Assembly: GCF_019021925.1 (NCBI RefSeq)
Contig: NZ_CP058990.1
Location: forward strand, 3,312,001-3,376,000
Length of the DNA: 64,000 nucleotides
DNA from: Cellulophaga sp. HaHaR_3_176
GTDB lineage: Bacteria > Bacteroidota > Bacteroidia > Flavobacteriales > Flavobacteriaceae
Direction of reading: 5' to 3'
Each line of letters begins with the position of its first letter. Within the stretch, counting starts at the first letter, position 1. Made by a program: the position numbers and the translations under genes. This document shows, piece by piece, positions 35,709 to 44,671 of the stretch. Under the pieces are notes generated by a model. It searched no databases, was not told the DNA's origin, and saw only the letters and a list, made by a program, of their open reading frames with translations.

Positions 35709-36487
35709 TTGTTAAGCAATTTTTCAAATTCTTTACAAGCGTAATCATATCCGATAGTGAAGGCATTTTCTATGCCTTTTCTATCTAATACTCGAATGTG
35801 CTCTAAATCGGGAGACTCTAATAAAAGATCACATGATCTTATTTTCTTTTTAGCAGAAGCATATATCATTAAATTCGTTACTCTTCCTGTTAGTTGAAAA
35901 GAGTTTTTTAAATCTTTCGGTTGTAGTTTACTTACTATTGAAACATTACTACCTATAATGTAATCACACTTATTTTCAAGAGGTTCTAACGGAAAATTAT
36001 TCATGATGCCACCATCGGCATATAGTTGGCCATTTAATTCGATAGGGCTAAATACTGGTGGCAACGCTGCTGATGCTAAAAGAGGTCTAATTAGCTCGCC
36101 AGTTGAAAAGAAAACTTCATCTCCATCTTGAATATTTGTTGCAACAATATGAAGTTCTCTTTTTAAAGACTCAAAAGAATTTTGAGGAAAATATTTTTCG
36201 AAAATATTTATATATCTATCTGTATCAATAAACCCAGCTTTTGTAATCGTTAAAAAATGATAATTAAAAAGAGGTGTTTCTTTAAAAAAAAGAAGCATAT
36301 TTTCGGCAGAAATATCATTGGCGTATAAAGCACCTACTAAAGCACCAACACTACTTCCTGTAACCATCTTGGCATCTACTCCAAATTCTTTCATAGCTTT
36401 AATCAAACCTACGTGAGCCATGCCACGAACTCCACCACCTGATAATACTAATCCGATTGATTTACTATTAGATAATTCTTTGGTCAT
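35705..36487 (-). CDS. Patatin-like phospholipase (RssA type)
   Basis: This 260-residue serine hydrolase has the oxyanion hole GGGVRG (17-22), the nucleophile elbow GSSVG with Ser46, and the catalytic aspartate Asp158 in DGG. It has no signal peptide, so it is probably cytoplasmic or loosely membrane-bound, and likely cleaves acyl chains from lipids. It resembles RssA-type proteins of unknown substrate. It converges on the reductase gene and shares the TTAA stop with it. Confidence 0.88.
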   Translation of the reverse strand: MTKELSNSKSIGLVLSGGGVRGMAHVGLIKAMKEFGVDAKMVTGSSVGALVGALYANDISAENMLLFFKETPLFNYHFLTITKAGFIDTDRYINIFEKYFPQNSFESLKRELHIVATNIQDGDEVFFSTGELIRPLLASAALPPVFSPIELNGQLYADGGIMNNFPLEPLENKCDYIIGSNVSIVSKLQPKDLKNSFQLTGRVTNLMIYASAKKKIRSCDLLLESPDLEHIRVLDRKGIENAFTIGYDYACKEFEKLLNN

Positions 36488-36674
36488 AAATAGCCATTTT
36501 TAAAGCAGTTGTTTCAAATTTACTATAAAAATCATGGTATTTACATTCAATTTTTCAGACCAGCCAGTTTGTTAATTTTTTATTATTGTATTTTTTATAT
36601 TAGATTATGTATTTCATCGGTTAAATTTTATTTCTTGTTGAGGTTTAATAGGGTACTCTTATTTTTATAAATGA

Positions 36675-36702
36675 CAAAAACCAACTGCTAGGTTGGTTTT
36701 TG
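36675..36702 (-). terminator. Terminator of the SusCD-nucleoside hydrolase-kinase operon
   Basis: The 11-base perfect stem CAAAAACCAAC/GTTGGTTTTTG has a 6-base loop and is T-rich on exit. It lies 26 bases past the kinase stop on the minus strand and could work in both directions. Confidence 0.8.
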
Positions 36703-36727
36703 TTTTAATTGATAAATTCTGTTATAC

Positions 36728-37714
36728 TTATTTTATAAGCACATGTTGTGCTTCTTTTAATAACATAATTCGCTTTTGTAAACCTATCTGTAAAGGCAAT
36801 TGTGCTAATCCAATAATCCTCCTAATGATTTCTATAGCTACAAATTTTTCACATAAACGATCATCTAATGAGCAAGATTTTTTATAGTGATTTAATGCTT
36901 TTTCAATTAATTTTTCTGGCTGATCGGCCATTTTTAAATGTGCAATTGTAACTCCTATTTCAAATTCAGCAAAACCAAAAAAACAAAATTCAGGGTCTAT
37001 AATTTTTATACCTGATGTTGTTTTTAACCAACTACCAGGAAAGTAATCGCCGTGCAATAATATATTACCATCTTCTAGATATAGTTTACCTAATTTTAGT
37101 ACTTCTTCTTTTAATTTTTCATCTTGTTTTAATAGGTTTGCTTGTGCTTGTAAACCTGGCAGAATATCATTTAAGTTAATTCCGTTTTCTTTTAAATACG
37201 GATACTTGAAAATATGCTCATGATTAAGCTCGCGCATTTTCTGATTTACAATTTTCTTAGTAGTAGTATCCGTTGTTATACTATTGTGTAAATTGGCGAT
37301 AAAATCGATAACAGTAAATAAAGCTTCTTCTGAAATAAATTCTCCTTTTTTGTAGAGGAATGAATAGTCAGACCCAGGACCTAAATCATCCATAAGCATT
37401 ACACTATTTTCTTGATCTAAACCAATAAGTTTAGGCATCATTTGTTTTAAATTAGATACATTTTCAATCAATGCGTAAAACTCAGCTTCACGCAAAACAC
37501 GTTCAGTTGGCGCTGCTACTTGAGGGTATTTTTCGACATAATCACGACTTTGCTTTATAATAAAAGATCTTTTATCAGTACGTATACGAAGTGTGAAATT
37601 CATATTACCCTCACCTGGTTTTTCTACAGAAAGAATAGTTTCTCCACTGTTAAGCCAATTTTTAGCTTGAAGATATGAGTTTAATTCTTTTATATTACTG
37701 TTTAATTTTATCAC
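36728..37714 (-). CDS. 5-methylthioribose kinase-like sugar kinase
   Basis: This is a phosphotransferase of the APH fold that resembles methylthioribose kinase (MtnK). The visible matches are the nucleotide-loop GEGNMNF (residues 34-40), the catalytic loop LLHGDYFPGS, the metal motif IIDPEFCFFG and the C-terminal EIIRRIIGLA, each close to the MtnK versions. The start taken is GTG, 1 base past the hydrolase stop; a TTG 24 bases further upstream is also possible. At about 328 residues it is shorter than MtnK (about 397). It is the last gene of the SusC, SusD, nucleoside hydrolase operon. I infer that it phosphorylates ribose, or a 5-modified ribose, released from nucleosides. No mtnA or other methionine-salvage gene is adjacent. 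Confidence 0.75.
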   Translation of the reverse strand: MIKLNSNIKELNSYLQAKNWLNSGETILSVEKPGEGNMNFTLRIRTDKRSFIIKQSRDYVEKYPQVAAPTERVLREAEFYALIENVSNLKQMMPKLIGLDQENSVMLMDDLGPGSDYSFLYKKGEFISEEALFTVIDFIANLHNSITTDTTTKKIVNQKMRELNHEHIFKYPYLKENGINLNDILPGLQAQANLLKQDEKLKEEVLKLGKLYLEDGNILLHGDYFPGSWLKTTSGIKIIDPEFCFFGFAEFEIGVTIAHLKMADQPEKLIEKALNHYKKSCSLDDRLCEKFVAIEIIRRIIGLAQLPLQIGLQKRIMLLKEAQHVLIK

Positions 37715-37715
37715 T

Positions 37716-38771
37716 CTATTTATTTTTATAACTGTCAATTAATTTTTGATGATAATCGGGTGCCACATCAAAGCAATATTTTACTGGTGTTCCTTTGGTG
37801 TCATCACAAAGTAGGTATTGTTTAAATACTTGCTTTTCATTTTCTTTTATAGTGTCATCAGGATGCAGTTCTAAACGCGCTAATAAAGGCTCGGAAATTA
37901 TATCTTCAGGTGAAATGATATAATGACTAGCTAAAGCATCAAAAGGATTGAAACCTGTTGCGCCTTGTGTTTGCCATTGCTCTAACCAAGGTTGTGATGC
38001 TGTTGCCAACCAATTCATTGGTATATTGAAAGCTTTAAGCGTATCTAAATCTTGTTGTTCAATCCAAACTTTACTAGAAACTTCAAAAGGACATAGCACT
38101 AAAGGAACTTCATAATCTAAAAGAACTTGGAATGCAGCATTGTCTAAATCAAAATTTAAATCTTTTGCTTTGACACCTTTCGTACCAATATTAAAAATAT
38201 CATTTGGTGTTCTACGACCCGCAACTAAAACCACTTCTTTAATTTGTGACTTCAGCTCAGGATATTTTAATATTAATATTCCAATGTTTGTTGCAGGGCC
38301 TATGGCTAATATGGTCATAGGTTCTTTTTTGAGAGCGCTTGCCAAAGCTTCTACAGCATCATTTGTCTTTACGTTGTTTATGTCAATAGGCTCTCCTGAA
38401 CCTTTAAAAACGGAGATTTTATGATCGATAAACTCTTTGTTAATATAATTACCAATAGCAAAAGCATTTTCAATACTATTATTACCATAAACAGTACTCA
38501 TCCCTTTTATTTCTACATTTTCAGCATTTAATAATTGCAATACAGCATAGCCATCATCAACATCAGAATATCCAGGTCTATTGATATTTTTCTTGCCAAC
38601 GGCTAAATCAGCATCAATCCATACCATTTTTTTACTTTCAACCTTTTCTTCAATTACAGTCTCTGTTTTTATTTTTTCAGTTTCTGCAATATCTTTTTTC
38701 TTTTCAGAGTTACATGCGCTAAACACTGTTATTCCTAATAAAATACCGATTAGATTAATTTTTTGTCTCAT
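37716..38771 (-). CDS. Lipoprotein nucleoside hydrolase
   Basis: This enzyme of the IUNH family splits the N-glycosidic bond of (modified) nucleosides to give a base and a ribose. The start was moved to MRQKINLIGI, giving a lipoprotein signal with Cys20 (FSAC), so the enzyme acts outside the cytoplasm. The metal site is present but unusual: DAD (53-55) and the DVDD (70-73) pair are separated by an insert of about 13 residues that family members lack (DxDxxxDD normally). The FNPFDALA segment near the C-terminus fits the second ligand region. The longer frame upstream runs into susD and is a shadow. It follows susD by 4 bases. Confidence 0.83.
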   Translation of the reverse strand: MRQKINLIGILLGITVFSACNSEKKKDIAETEKIKTETVIEEKVESKKMVWIDADLAVGKKNINRPGYSDVDDGYAVLQLLNAENVEIKGMSTVYGNNSIENAFAIGNYINKEFIDHKISVFKGSGEPIDINNVKTNDAVEALASALKKEPMTILAIGPATNIGILILKYPELKSQIKEVVLVAGRRTPNDIFNIGTKGVKAKDLNFDLDNAAFQVLLDYEVPLVLCPFEVSSKVWIEQQDLDTLKAFNIPMNWLATASQPWLEQWQTQGATGFNPFDALASHYIISPEDIISEPLLARLELHPDDTIKENEKQVFKQYLLCDDTKGTPVKYCFDVAPDYHQKLIDSYKNK

Positions 38772-38775
38772 AAAT

Positions 38776-40227
38776 TTATTCTTTTTCCCACCATCCTTTA
38801 CTATTAATATTATCTCCGCCAATCCTTTCAGATGCTTCTTGGTAATTTGCATTGTTTGAAGCTTGTTCTGATTCTGGATATAAATACCGAACGGGATATT
38901 TTCCTTCATTAAAATTATCAGGTCCTGCTTTTAAATTAGGAATACCTGTTCTACGGACATTAAACCAAGCTTCGTGCCCTACAGAAATTAGGCTAAACCA
39001 TTTTTGAACTAGTATCTTAGTAAGATCATTTTCACTTCCGTCTAAAGCTATTTCAGGTCTTGTAAAATAATCTGCAGGTAAAACGGTTTTGTAATAATCA
39101 AAACTAGCTGTAATTGCATTTTCGTAATACGTATTTGCATCTCCAGAGATATAGCCTTTAATAACAGCTTCTGCTAATGCAAATTGTGTTTCTGAATATT
39201 GCATGTATTGTGCATCTACACCATCTGGAGCATCGCGGAAAATACTTCCGAATAAAGAAATGTTATTTAAATCGACTCCACTACTTGCAATAGTGTTTGT
39301 AGATTGCCCATTTCCTAAACCATTATATTCTGGTGTTGTATTGTTGCTAGTAGCAGGAGTGGGGCTATAAAGTACTATCATACGTGGATCATTCCATGAC
39401 TTTAAGATAGAATCTGCAGTAGCAGTCATACGGTGTTCATTATAGGTACCTGAAGGAGCGTTGAATAAAGGAAACTGATTTGGTGCAGAACTCAAATAAG
39501 GTACCACGGCATTATCTGCATTTGATTGCATTAGGTTACCAGAATCTGCCAAGGTTTGTAGTGTACTAAAATCAGTACTTCTTTTACTAATACGCATTAG
39601 ATAGCGTACTTGTAAGGAGTTAGCAAATTTCACCCACTTGCTTAAATCACCATTGAATAAAACATCCCCTTCAATAGTGGCGTTGCTATTTTCTAAGGTA
39701 GCAACCGATTTTTGTAACACGGCAATAATCCCAGTTTGTGGGTCAGTATAAATGCTTTCTTGCGTATCATATTTTGGTAAAAACTCACCATCTAAAGCGC
39801 CTAAAGCTTCTGTATAGGGCACATCATTCCATAAATCTGTAAGTTGTGAGAATAAATAACTCTGCATAATATCGCCCACAGCATTGTAAGCTTCATTAGA
39901 GGTTGTTGATGCTTTTATAGATTGAATGTCTGAAAGTAATCCGAAAATTGAATTCCAGTATTCACTATTAGAACCCATTTCATAACGATCTATACGTTCA
40001 AATTCTATACTAGCTGAGAATTGGGCTAAATAATTAGACTGTCTAAACCCTTGTTCGTAGGCATTTAAATCTGATGAAACAGATAGTACGTTCGTCAATA
40101 AAAATTGTGGACTTACCGTTTCTGGATTATTATTGTTTTCGTTAATTTCATTAAAATCGTCAGTACACGCCGTAAAAACGGTACCAAAAATAAGTAGTGC
40201 TAAAAGTAGCTTTATATAATTTTTCAT
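38776..40227 (-). CDS. SusD/RagB-family nutrient-binding lipoprotein
   Basis: This is a 483-residue surface lipoprotein of the SusD-like_2 family that captures the substrate and passes it to the SusC-type channel. The lipobox cysteine is Cys21 (VFTAC), followed by the DDFNEINENNNNPETV start typical of this sub-group. The rest is an alpha-helical TPR-like scaffold. It lies 5 bases after the SusC gene and 4 before the nucleoside hydrolase, which suggests nucleosides or similar ribosides as ligand. The ligand cannot be read directly. Confidence 0.92.
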   Translation of the reverse strand: MKNYIKLLLALLIFGTVFTACTDDFNEINENNNNPETVSPQFLLTNVLSVSSDLNAYEQGFRQSNYLAQFSASIEFERIDRYEMGSNSEYWNSIFGLLSDIQSIKASTTSNEAYNAVGDIMQSYLFSQLTDLWNDVPYTEALGALDGEFLPKYDTQESIYTDPQTGIIAVLQKSVATLENSNATIEGDVLFNGDLSKWVKFANSLQVRYLMRISKRSTDFSTLQTLADSGNLMQSNADNAVVPYLSSAPNQFPLFNAPSGTYNEHRMTATADSILKSWNDPRMIVLYSPTPATSNNTTPEYNGLGNGQSTNTIASSGVDLNNISLFGSIFRDAPDGVDAQYMQYSETQFALAEAVIKGYISGDANTYYENAITASFDYYKTVLPADYFTRPEIALDGSENDLTKILVQKWFSLISVGHEAWFNVRRTGIPNLKAGPDNFNEGKYPVRYLYPESEQASNNANYQEASERIGGDNINSKGWWEKE

Positions 40228-40232
40228 TTTTC

Positions 40233-43200
40233 TTAAAATTCAGTTTTTAGACTAATACCAAAGCTTCTCGTAGACGGATATGAAAAATCTTCTACTCCGT
40301 AAGTAATACTTTGTTCTTGTAACGCATTTAATTCAGGATCAAAATGAGGGTTTTCAGTAAATAACAATAAATTGCTTCCTACTAACCCTAGTTTTATTTT
40401 ATTAAAACCAATAGCACTTACCAATTGATCAGGGAAATTGTAATAGATGCTTACCTGTCTTAATTTTACATAAGAGGCATCATACAAAGCACTGGCTTCA
40501 TTACCGCGATCAAAAAAAGTGTTGTTGTAATCTTGAGCAGAAACTACAGTAGTATTCGCTACGTACTGTGGCGTATCTGTAGTACCTACATTAACTACAC
40601 CAGCACCAATAATACCAGTTTCTCTGCCTTCAAGCGTTTCTTTTAAAACTCCAGAAGTGCTACCTAAAGCTTTTGTTCTAGAAACAATGGTGCCGCCTTG
40701 TCTCCAATCAAATAAGAAGGTGAAATCTAAATTTTTGAAAGAGAATTTATTGTTGAATCCAATTTGAAAATCTGCATTGTAATTTCCTAACAAGCGTAGG
40801 TTAGGATCTTGAATAGGGAATCCGTTTGAATCGTGAACCACTTGGCCGTCAACCTCTATAAAGCCTGTTCCGTACATATCACCAACACGACCATTTTCAC
40901 GAGCAATGTAAAATACCGTGTTAGAACCACCACCACCAGAAAAGATGTTTGCAGTGCCAGTCACAAATTGGTCTACGCCCTCAGGAAGTTCTGTGACAAT
41001 ACTCTTAGAGGTAGAAAAATTAGCAGAACTCTGCCATTGAAAATCAGCATTCTTTATAATAGTTCCGCTTACTAAGGCTTCAAAGCCTCTAGTGCGAACT
41101 TTACCACCATTCACGTTAAAGTTTGCAAACCCACTAGCTTGTGATATGGGTCTAGATATAATTTGATCTACACTGGTATTCTGGTATCCCGCAAGATCTA
41201 TTTGTAACCTTCCATCTAAAAACCAGGCTTCTAAACCTGTTTCAAAAGCATTTAATCGCTCAGGTTTTAGGTTGGCATTTTTTAGAACATTTTCATTGGT
41301 TACCCTAAAATCTGCACCATAATTTTGATTCAATAGAAAGTTCTGATTGTTTTGATACGGATCTGTGTCATTACCAACACTAGCAGCACTAAACCTTAAG
41401 TTTAAGAAAGTGATTGCCTCTGGCATGGTAAACATATTACTTACCACATAACTGAACCCTGCAGAATAATACCCAAAAGAGTTGCTGTTTTCTGGTAATG
41501 TGCTACTCCAATCATTACGGTAGGTAAAATCAAAATATAAGGAGTTTTTATAGGATAGATTTCCTGTTCCATAGATACTATTTATCCTTTTGGTAAATAA
41601 ATTGCTCTCTGCAACTAAAGCAGATTTAGAATTTGCTAAGGTATAAATGTCTGGAATGGCTAATTGTGACGCTTCAGTGAAACTGTATTTAATGTCTTGA
41701 TCAAAACGGTTAGCACCAGCAGCAACAGTATATTTCCAATCCTCATTGATGATATCTTTATACGAGAGTAAAATATCTGTATTCAATTCTCGAAAATATA
41801 CATTGTCTTCTCTAAATGAACCTTCAGGATTTGCATTGGTACTTACAGCACGCCTAAATTCTCTTTTATCATTATAGGTGTCAATACCTGCACGAACTGT
41901 TACATCAAACTTATCAGTAATATTATAAATAGCAGAAGCATTTCCTAAAAACCTATTTTTATTAAAGCTATTAGTGTTTTCAAAAACAGTTAAATACGGA
42001 TTTGTCAACCAATTGTAATTAATATCGAAATGTTGAACATTGGTTTGGCCAGCTTGCCAGTAGTCTTTCAATGACTCAACGTTTGCCTGTCTGCCTGTCC
42101 AATTAAAACCATATAGTGGGTTTTCATATCCATACCCTAAATTAGGGCGATTACCACTTCGGGTGTTTATATAGTTTACAAAAGCGTTTACATTAAGTTT
42201 ATCACTTAAAATCTGATTTACACTTAAAGATATACCATCTCTATCTAAATCTGTATTAGGTACAATACCTTCATTTCTTAAACTACTATAAGATAAACGA
42301 CTACTTCCGTTTTCACCTGAAGAATTTATAGCAATATTATTTTGCTTTGTAATTCCTGTTTCAAAAAAGTTACGGACGTTATCAGGGTTAGATACCCAAG
42401 GTGTTGCTGTAATAGGTGAGTAGGTGCCATCTGCAAAAGTTCTTGCAAGTACATCACCAGCACGTACGGTATTACCGTTAATATCTGTAGAGGGACTATC
42501 AAATTGATTGATTAAAAGTCCTTCGTTTAATCTTGGACCATAACTACTTAAACCACCATCGTTAACTCCAGCTCCAGCGCCATTCTGAAAAGAATATGCA
42601 CCATTGGAACCACCACCATATACGTTTTGGTAATCAGGTTGTGTTAATAATGTTTCAACAGTTAAAGAGCTACTAGTTGTAACACCAAAACCTTTTTTAT
42701 TCTTTCCTCTTTTAGTGGTAATAACCACTACTCCGTTAGCGGCCCTAGCCCCATACAATGCTGCAGAACCAGCACCTTTTAGTATAGAAATAGAAGCAAT
42801 ATCATCAGGACTAATTTCAGATCCACCATTACCAAAATCTACTTCTTGTAATGCACCATTATTTACAAGATTACTTGTAATTTGTTCATTGCTAATAGGT
42901 ACTCCATCTACAACAAATAAGGGTTGATTGCTACCGCCTAACGAATTTTCGCCACGGATAACAATTCGTGAAGAAGAACCAACACCTGATGAGCCATTCG
43001 TAATTTGTACCCCAGCTACTTGACCAGCAAGACTGTTTACAACATTGGTTAATGTAACTTCAGTAAGTTTTTCAGAAGCAACAGTGGTTACCGCTGAAAC
43101 TAAAGATTGCTTTTCCCTTTCAATACCTAAAGCAGTCACCACTATTTCATTCAATTGTTCAGTGTCTGTTTCTAATATAATTTGTTGAGGAAAATTGCCA

Positions 43201-43451
43201 TTGGTTATTGTGATATTTTGACTTTTGTAACCAATTGATGTAATATTAATTATAAAATTATTGGCACTTGTTTCAAAATTAAAACTACCGTCGTCAGAAC
43301 TAACAGAGTAGTTATTTGTTGTTGTCTCGTTTATTGTTGCATAGGGTATTGGCTGTTTATCAGTGTCTACCACAATTCCTTTATATGTATTTGTTTGAGC
43401 AAATACAGTAATTGCAAATAACTGGAGTACAGTTATAAGTGCTATTTTCAT
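40233..43451 (-). CDS. SusC/RagA-family TonB-dependent receptor
   Basis: This is a 1072-residue outer-membrane importer. It has a signal peptide (about residues 1-18), an N-terminal carboxypeptidase-regulatory-like (CarboxypepD_reg) domain (about 20-100), a plug domain with the LNEIVVTALG segment and the SRIVIRGENSLGGSNQPLFVVDG motif (about 100-230), then a 22-strand barrel ending in an aromatic residue (Phe). The substrate is pulled in by TonB. It is the first gene of the SusC, SusD, hydrolase, kinase operon; a hairpin at 43483-43525 lies just upstream. No regulator of the SusR or anti-sigma type is adjacent. Confidence 0.95.
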   Translation of the reverse strand: MKIALITVLQLFAITVFAQTNTYKGIVVDTDKQPIPYATINETTTNNYSVSSDDGSFNFETSANNFIINITSIGYKSQNITITNGNFPQQIILETDTEQLNEIVVTALGIEREKQSLVSAVTTVASEKLTEVTLTNVVNSLAGQVAGVQITNGSSGVGSSSRIVIRGENSLGGSNQPLFVVDGVPISNEQITSNLVNNGALQEVDFGNGGSEISPDDIASISILKGAGSAALYGARAANGVVVITTKRGKNKKGFGVTTSSSLTVETLLTQPDYQNVYGGGSNGAYSFQNGAGAGVNDGGLSSYGPRLNEGLLINQFDSPSTDINGNTVRAGDVLARTFADGTYSPITATPWVSNPDNVRNFFETGITKQNNIAINSSGENGSSRLSYSSLRNEGIVPNTDLDRDGISLSVNQILSDKLNVNAFVNYINTRSGNRPNLGYGYENPLYGFNWTGRQANVESLKDYWQAGQTNVQHFDINYNWLTNPYLTVFENTNSFNKNRFLGNASAIYNITDKFDVTVRAGIDTYNDKREFRRAVSTNANPEGSFREDNVYFRELNTDILLSYKDIINEDWKYTVAAGANRFDQDIKYSFTEASQLAIPDIYTLANSKSALVAESNLFTKRINSIYGTGNLSYKNSLYFDFTYRNDWSSTLPENSNSFGYYSAGFSYVVSNMFTMPEAITFLNLRFSAASVGNDTDPYQNNQNFLLNQNYGADFRVTNENVLKNANLKPERLNAFETGLEAWFLDGRLQIDLAGYQNTSVDQIISRPISQASGFANFNVNGGKVRTRGFEALVSGTIIKNADFQWQSSANFSTSKSIVTELPEGVDQFVTGTANIFSGGGGSNTVFYIARENGRVGDMYGTGFIEVDGQVVHDSNGFPIQDPNLRLLGNYNADFQIGFNNKFSFKNLDFTFLFDWRQGGTIVSRTKALGSTSGVLKETLEGRETGIIGAGVVNVGTTDTPQYVANTTVVSAQDYNNTFFDRGNEASALYDASYVKLRQVSIYYNFPDQLVSAIGFNKIKLGLVGSNLLLFTENPHFDPELNALQEQSITYGVEDFSYPSTRSFGISLKTEF

Positions 43452-43482
43452 AATAATGTTTTATAGGTTGGATAAAATAATT

Positions 43483-43525
43483 GCATAAAAAAGGAGTCTA
43501 GTATGATACTAGATTTATTTTATGC
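43483..43525. promoter_or_regulatory. Long hairpin upstream of the SusC gene
   Basis: TCTAGTAT and ATACTAGA (43497-43513) form a palindrome around one central base. A second pairing, GCATAAAA with TTTTATGC (43483-43490, 43518-43525), continues the stem outward. Read leftward a TTTTTT run follows the inner stem. It can be the terminator of the DUF2064 gene, an operator for SusC, or both. Confidence 0.5.
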
Positions 43526-43545
43526 TGATTTTGATTTTGTAATAC

Positions 43546-44244
43546 CTATAAAGTAGGAGGGCCTCTTAAAAAGAAATTATGAAGTGGTATAGTAAAAGAA
43601 AAACCGCAAGTGCTAGTTTCGAATTTCTTTTTTTCTGACGTGTAATTAAATAAAATATAAGAGCTTACTTTAGATTTAGGATTGCTATATGCAAATTCTA
43701 AAGCATTGTTTTTCGAATCAATGTCAATCAAAGTTTCTAAAACAGAAAAAGAAAGTTCTTTTTCTATAGCAAAACGTTCTATTTCATCAGAAAGTTTACT
43801 CGTAAGCCAAGAGAAGTTTTTAAAAGCCTGTTCATTGAAAGCATTTTTGGTATACCCTAAAAGGTATATACCACCATCTTTAGATGGACCAAAAACCATT
43901 TGTTGATGCGAAAGTGATTTTATCGCTTGGCTAATATGGTTAGCGTTAAGGTTAGGTGTGTCGTTACCAATAGAGATAACTTTTTCGTAACCCTCATTAA
44001 ATAATGACTTGTATGCATTAAAGTAACGTTCAGCGAAAGTAGATCCTTTTTGCTGAGTTTCGTCAACCCAAACAACATCAACACCACTATCTTTTGCAAG
44101 ATTAAGTGTATTTTGATTAAGGAGCTTAAAAAATTGTTTTGATATATTTTTTTTGCTGACCCCAAATAATGGTTTCCTTTCCGCTTCGATTGTAGCAGAA
44201 AGTGAAAAAACAAATAAAACTGTTTTATTATTATTTGGTATCAT
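43546..44244 (-). CDS. DUF2064 glycosyltransferase-like protein
   Basis: This 232-residue protein matches the DUF2064 family (TIGR04282), which has a GT-A-like nucleotidyltransferase fold. Segments ISIGNDTPNLN and GPSKDGGIYLLGY are conserved positions in the family. Some members are linked to arsenosugar synthesis, but no arsenic genes lie here. Its stop is 94 bases before the SusC start, with a hairpin between, so it is probably separate from the SusC unit. Function is not known. Confidence 0.75.
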   Translation of the reverse strand: MIPNNNKTVLFVFSLSATIEAERKPLFGVSKKNISKQFFKLLNQNTLNLAKDSGVDVVWVDETQQKGSTFAERYFNAYKSLFNEGYEKVISIGNDTPNLNANHISQAIKSLSHQQMVFGPSKDGGIYLLGYTKNAFNEQAFKNFSWLTSKLSDEIERFAIEKELSFSVLETLIDIDSKNNALEFAYSNPKSKVSSYILFNYTSEKKKFETSTCGFSFTIPLHNFFLRGPPTL

Positions 44245-44538
44245 TAATCGGGTTGGTCGATGAAATAGTTATAACCTTAATTTATTTAGTAAAAATGTTT
44301 AAAGTAAAGATACTTAACTTTTAAAGTATCTGTCAGTGTAATTACGAAAAACCTTACTAAAGGGTTTGCTTAAATTCAAAAATAATTTCAGTTGTGCTCT
44401 ACTTTTTTTAAAACAGAATTTTAAAAAGAGTAACTCTATTATCAAGAGCATAATTATTTAAACATAAAATTTCTCCCAAATGTAATTTTTAAAAGCTTGT
44501 GGAGCCCAAGATATATAATAATAAACGAATAAATAGAT

Positions 44539-44566
44539 CTTTTAAACCGACTAGGCAGTTTAAAAG
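44539..44566. promoter_or_regulatory. Candidate TetR operator, 9-base inverted repeat
   Basis: CTTTTAAAC and GTTTAAAAG are perfect complements around a 10-base spacer. The total length of 28 bases fits a TetR-dimer site or a short hairpin. It lies about 100 bases upstream of the TetR -7 element. Confidence 0.4.
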
Positions 44567-44568
44567 GG

Positions 44569-44615
44569 TTTCGGTGAATGGTATTTTATTGCATGTATTT
44601 TACATTTCACCGAAA
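44569..44615. promoter_or_regulatory. Second long inverted repeat upstream of the TetR gene
   Basis: TTTCGGTGAATG (44569-44580) pairs with CATTTCACCGAAA (44603-44615) with one bulged base, around a 22-base loop. A further TTTTCACC lies just after it. It could be an operator or a leader hairpin. Confidence 0.45.
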
Positions 44616-44663
44616 TATTTTAGGTTTTCACCTTTATTGTAATCTATTTCTTATATGAGATTA

Positions 44664-44671
44664 TATTTTTG
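44664..44671 (+). promoter_or_regulatory. -7 element of the TetR-type gene
   Basis: TATTTTTG matches TAnnTTTG perfectly and lies 46 bases before the ATG at 44718. A TTG at 44637-44639 is 24 bases upstream, slightly far. The imperfect repeat AGAC-TTTGCG-GTCT lies between this element and the start and could be an autoregulatory site. Confidence 0.4.

Noticed and set aside
38772..38909. Longer start for the nucleoside hydrolase.
   Set aside because: It overlaps the susD coding end by 130 bases and hides the lipoprotein signal that begins at MRQKINLIGI.
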